From Porticoccus sp965660005 (GTDB lineage Bacteria > Pseudomonadota > Gammaproteobacteria > Pseudomonadales > Porticoccaceae), in assembly GCF_965660005.1 (NCBI RefSeq), contig NZ_CBFHYF010000058.1, positions 1 to 8,328 on the forward strand: a DNA stretch of 8,328 bases, given 5' to 3'. The translations under genes were made by a program, and so were the position numbers. Positions 6,838 to 8,328 of this stretch are shown here, piece after piece (positions within the stretch are counted from its first letter, which is position 1; each line of letters starts with the position of its first letter). The notes beneath the pieces were generated by a model. The model was given only the letters and a program-made list of their open reading frames with translations. It was not told the origin of the DNA and ran no database searches.

Positions 6838-8045
6838 TGATCCTGCCCCCGCAGCGCCAGTACCGGGTCCAGTGCCGCCGCGCGACGGGCCGGCAACAGC
6901 GAGAACAGCAGTCCAGCCAACAGCGCAGTACCCACCGCGGCCGGCATCGACCACCAGGGTGGCGTAAGAGGGAAGACCGGCCACAGACGCCCCAGTAGCA
7001 GCACTGCCAGCCAGGCCGCGGCAATCCCCGCCAAAGATCCCAGACTGACCAACAATAACGATTCACCGAGAAACAGCTGGCGCACCTGACGACTGCTGCC
7101 ACCCAGGGCTTTCAGCAAGCCGATTTCCCGACGCCGCTGGCTGACGGAGACCAGACTGATATTCATGATCAGAATGCCTGCCACCAGCAGGCTGATGGCC
7201 GCGATAGCAGCAATGGCGAGTGTAAGGGTGGTAAAAATATTGTCAAAAGCAGCCAGAATGGCATCTTCACTGATCAGGGTGACATCATCATCGCCTTCAT
7301 GGCGCTCGATGATAATTGCCCGAATCCGCTGCTCCACTTTGCTAAAGTCGGCGTTGTCATCCAGTTCCATCAGGATCCGAAACAGGCCGGGGGAATTAAA
7401 CATCTGTTCGGCGGTGCGCACCGGCACAATAATCATGTCTCGCAGATCCAGCCCCAGCGACTCGCCGCGGGACTCCAGAACGCCGATGACCCGCATACGG
7501 CGATCGCCCACCCGCACCCATTCGCCGATAGCCCGCCGGTTGCCAAATAGCTCCTGCTTCAATTTGGCACCCAGCACACAAACCGCCATCGCTGCCGCCC
7601 GACTGCGCTCCGGCAGTATATTGCCCTGCGCCACTAGCATCCGGCGCACCTGAAAGATGGCCGGAGTACTGCCAAGCACAATGACTTCCCTCGAGCGACT
7701 GGCCAGGGAAACCTGTGCCGTTCCGGCAATGACCGGCGCCACCGCCCGAACCGAAGGAATGCGTTCCAGCGCCCAGGCATCTTCAAGGGTGAGATCCCGA
7801 GGGGCAGCGCCATACATAGGTGGTGCGCCACCTGTGGTTTCCTTGCGCCCCGGCAGCACAACCAGTAGTTGGTTGCCCAGCGCCGCAAATTCCCGGTCCA
7901 CATAACGGCGGGCTCCCTCACCGAGGCTGGTGAGAAGAATCACCGAGGCCACACCGAGGCCCACCGCCAGCAATAACAGGCCGGTGCGCACCCGATGGCG
8001 GAGAAAAATCTGCCCGTTAAATCCTATCTGGTCCCACAGCAACAT
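6834..8045 (-). CDS. MacB-like ABC exporter permease (first of pair)
   Basis: The 403-residue inner-membrane protein has helix 1 at about 20-42, a periplasmic MacB_PCD-type domain at about 43-270, and a C-terminal FtsX-type domain with helices near 273-302, 327-353 and 367-385. SQRRREIGLLKALGGSSRQV (302-321) is the expected ATPase-contacting segment, and LPARRAAALDPVLALR near the end is a hallmark of MacB-family permeases. The ATPase domain is on a separate gene just upstream. Its start at 8045 has AGGA about 8 nt before it and lies 29 nt inside the ATPase gene; its stop overlaps the next permease start by 4 nt, suggesting translational coupling. It is more arginine-rich than its partner. It probably pairs with the second permease in a heterodimer that works with a periplasmic adaptor, as MacB does with MacA; the cargo cannot be told. 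Confidence 0.91.
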   Translation of the reverse strand: MLLWDQIGFNGQIFLRHRVRTGLLLLAVGLGVASVILLTSLGEGARRYVDREFAALGNQLLVVLPGRKETTGGAPPMYGAAPRDLTLEDAWALERIPSVRAVAPVIAGTAQVSLASRSREVIVLGSTPAIFQVRRMLVAQGNILPERSRAAAMAVCVLGAKLKQELFGNRRAIGEWVRVGDRRMRVIGVLESRGESLGLDLRDMIIVPVRTAEQMFNSPGLFRILMELDDNADFSKVEQRIRAIIIERHEGDDDVTLISEDAILAAFDNIFTTLTLAIAAIAAISLLVAGILIMNISLVSVSQRRREIGLLKALGGSSRQVRQLFLGESLLLVSLGSLAGIAAAWLAVLLLGRLWPVFPLTPPWWSMPAAVGTALLAGLLFSLLPARRAAALDPVLALRGQDQ

Positions 8046-8328
8046 GGTCAGGTCCTGTATCTAGGGCAATCGCGCCATCGACCATCTTGATCAGGCGCTT
8101 CGCCCGCTGGCCGAGACTGGCATCATGGGTGACAACGATCAAGGTAATGCCCTCACGGTTCAGGTTTTCCAGCACGTCAATAACCTCGTGACCGGCGGAC
8201 TGATCCAGATTGCCGGTGGGCTCGTCTGCCAGCAGGATACGGGGCTTCATGACAATCGCACGAGCAATCGCCACCCGCTGCAACTGCCCGCCGGAGAGCT
8301 GATTCGGCCGCTGGCCACTGCGATCCGC
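8017..8328 (-). CDS. ABC exporter ATP-binding protein (MacB/LolD type), 5' end outside window
   Basis: Only the C-terminal 103 residues are present; the frame is open to the right edge, so the N-terminus with the Walker A loop is missing from view. The fragment contains the ABC signature LSGGQ (11-15) followed by QRVAIARA, the Walker B strand and catalytic glutamate ILLADEP (31-37, D35 and E36), the D-loop NLD (40-42), and the switch histidine in VVTHD (H68). This is the typical order of the LolD/MacB-type export ATPases that power FtsX-fold permeases. The TTG at 8281-8283 encodes an internal leucine just after the signature and is not a start. The tail ending GPDRI overlaps the first permease by 29 nt. 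It should energise both downstream permeases from the cytoplasmic face. An adaptor gene might lie further upstream, outside the window. Confidence 0.95.
   Translation of the reverse strand, partial: ADRSGQRPNQLSGGQLQRVAIARAIVMKPRILLADEPTGNLDQSAGHEVIDVLENLNREGITLIVVTHDASLGQRAKRLIKMVDGAIALDTGPDHVAVGPDRI

Noticed and set aside
6838..6984. A 49-codon N-terminal extension of the second permease
   Set aside because: It is encoded inside the first permease gene, is unlike MacB-type N-termini, and the ATG at 6837 has an AGGA and the ATGA overlap with the preceding stop.
8281..8283. TTG as the start of the ATP-binding protein
   Set aside because: The frame stays open to the right edge and encodes the LSGGQ signature before this codon, so it is an internal leucine of a partial gene.

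Overview
The window looks like ordinary chromosomal DNA of a Gram-negative gammaproteobacterium. The evidence is a GlnRS (a bacterial enzyme largely restricted to a few lineages including gamma- and betaproteobacteria), an LpxH of the lipid A pathway with all its metal ligands, a close E. coli-type PpiB, and the arrangement glnS-cysS divergent from ppiB-lpxH, which I remember from Pseudomonas. Base composition is GC-rich by eye. Genus cannot be fixed from the sequence; a Pseudomonadales/Cellvibrionales-like marine or soil organism is a guess.

Layout. Positions 1-77 hold two inverted repeats downstream of cysS: a perfect 13-bp-arm palindrome at the window edge, possibly half of a longer REP-like element, and a second one that covers the cysS stop codon. 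On the minus strand follow glnS (1522-3192) and then cysS (68-1474), separated by 47 bp with a short GC hairpin. A 168-bp divergent spacer carries a good sigma70-like promoter for glnS. On the plus strand come an EamA/DMT-family membrane transporter (3361-4260), ppiB (4374-4883) and lpxH (4914-5633). The transporter sits between the two conserved gene pairs. lpxH converges, with only 7 bp between stop codons, on a minus-strand ABC exporter operon: a partial ATPase running off the right edge (8017-8328), then two separate MacB-type permeases (6834-8045 and 5641-6837). The operon genes overlap by 29 and 4 nt, suggesting coupled translation.

How the genes work together. glnS and cysS supply charged tRNAs; ppiB and lpxH are housekeeping functions in proline isomerisation and lipid A synthesis. 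The ABC operon encodes an ATPase plus two related but non-identical permeases with large periplasmic domains, best read as a heterodimeric MacB-like tripartite exporter whose adaptor would be expected outside the window. I found no RNA gene, complete mobile element, CRISPR array or phage gene, and no clear undescribed system. The most interesting items are the edge palindrome, the inserted transporter and the paired unfused permeases.
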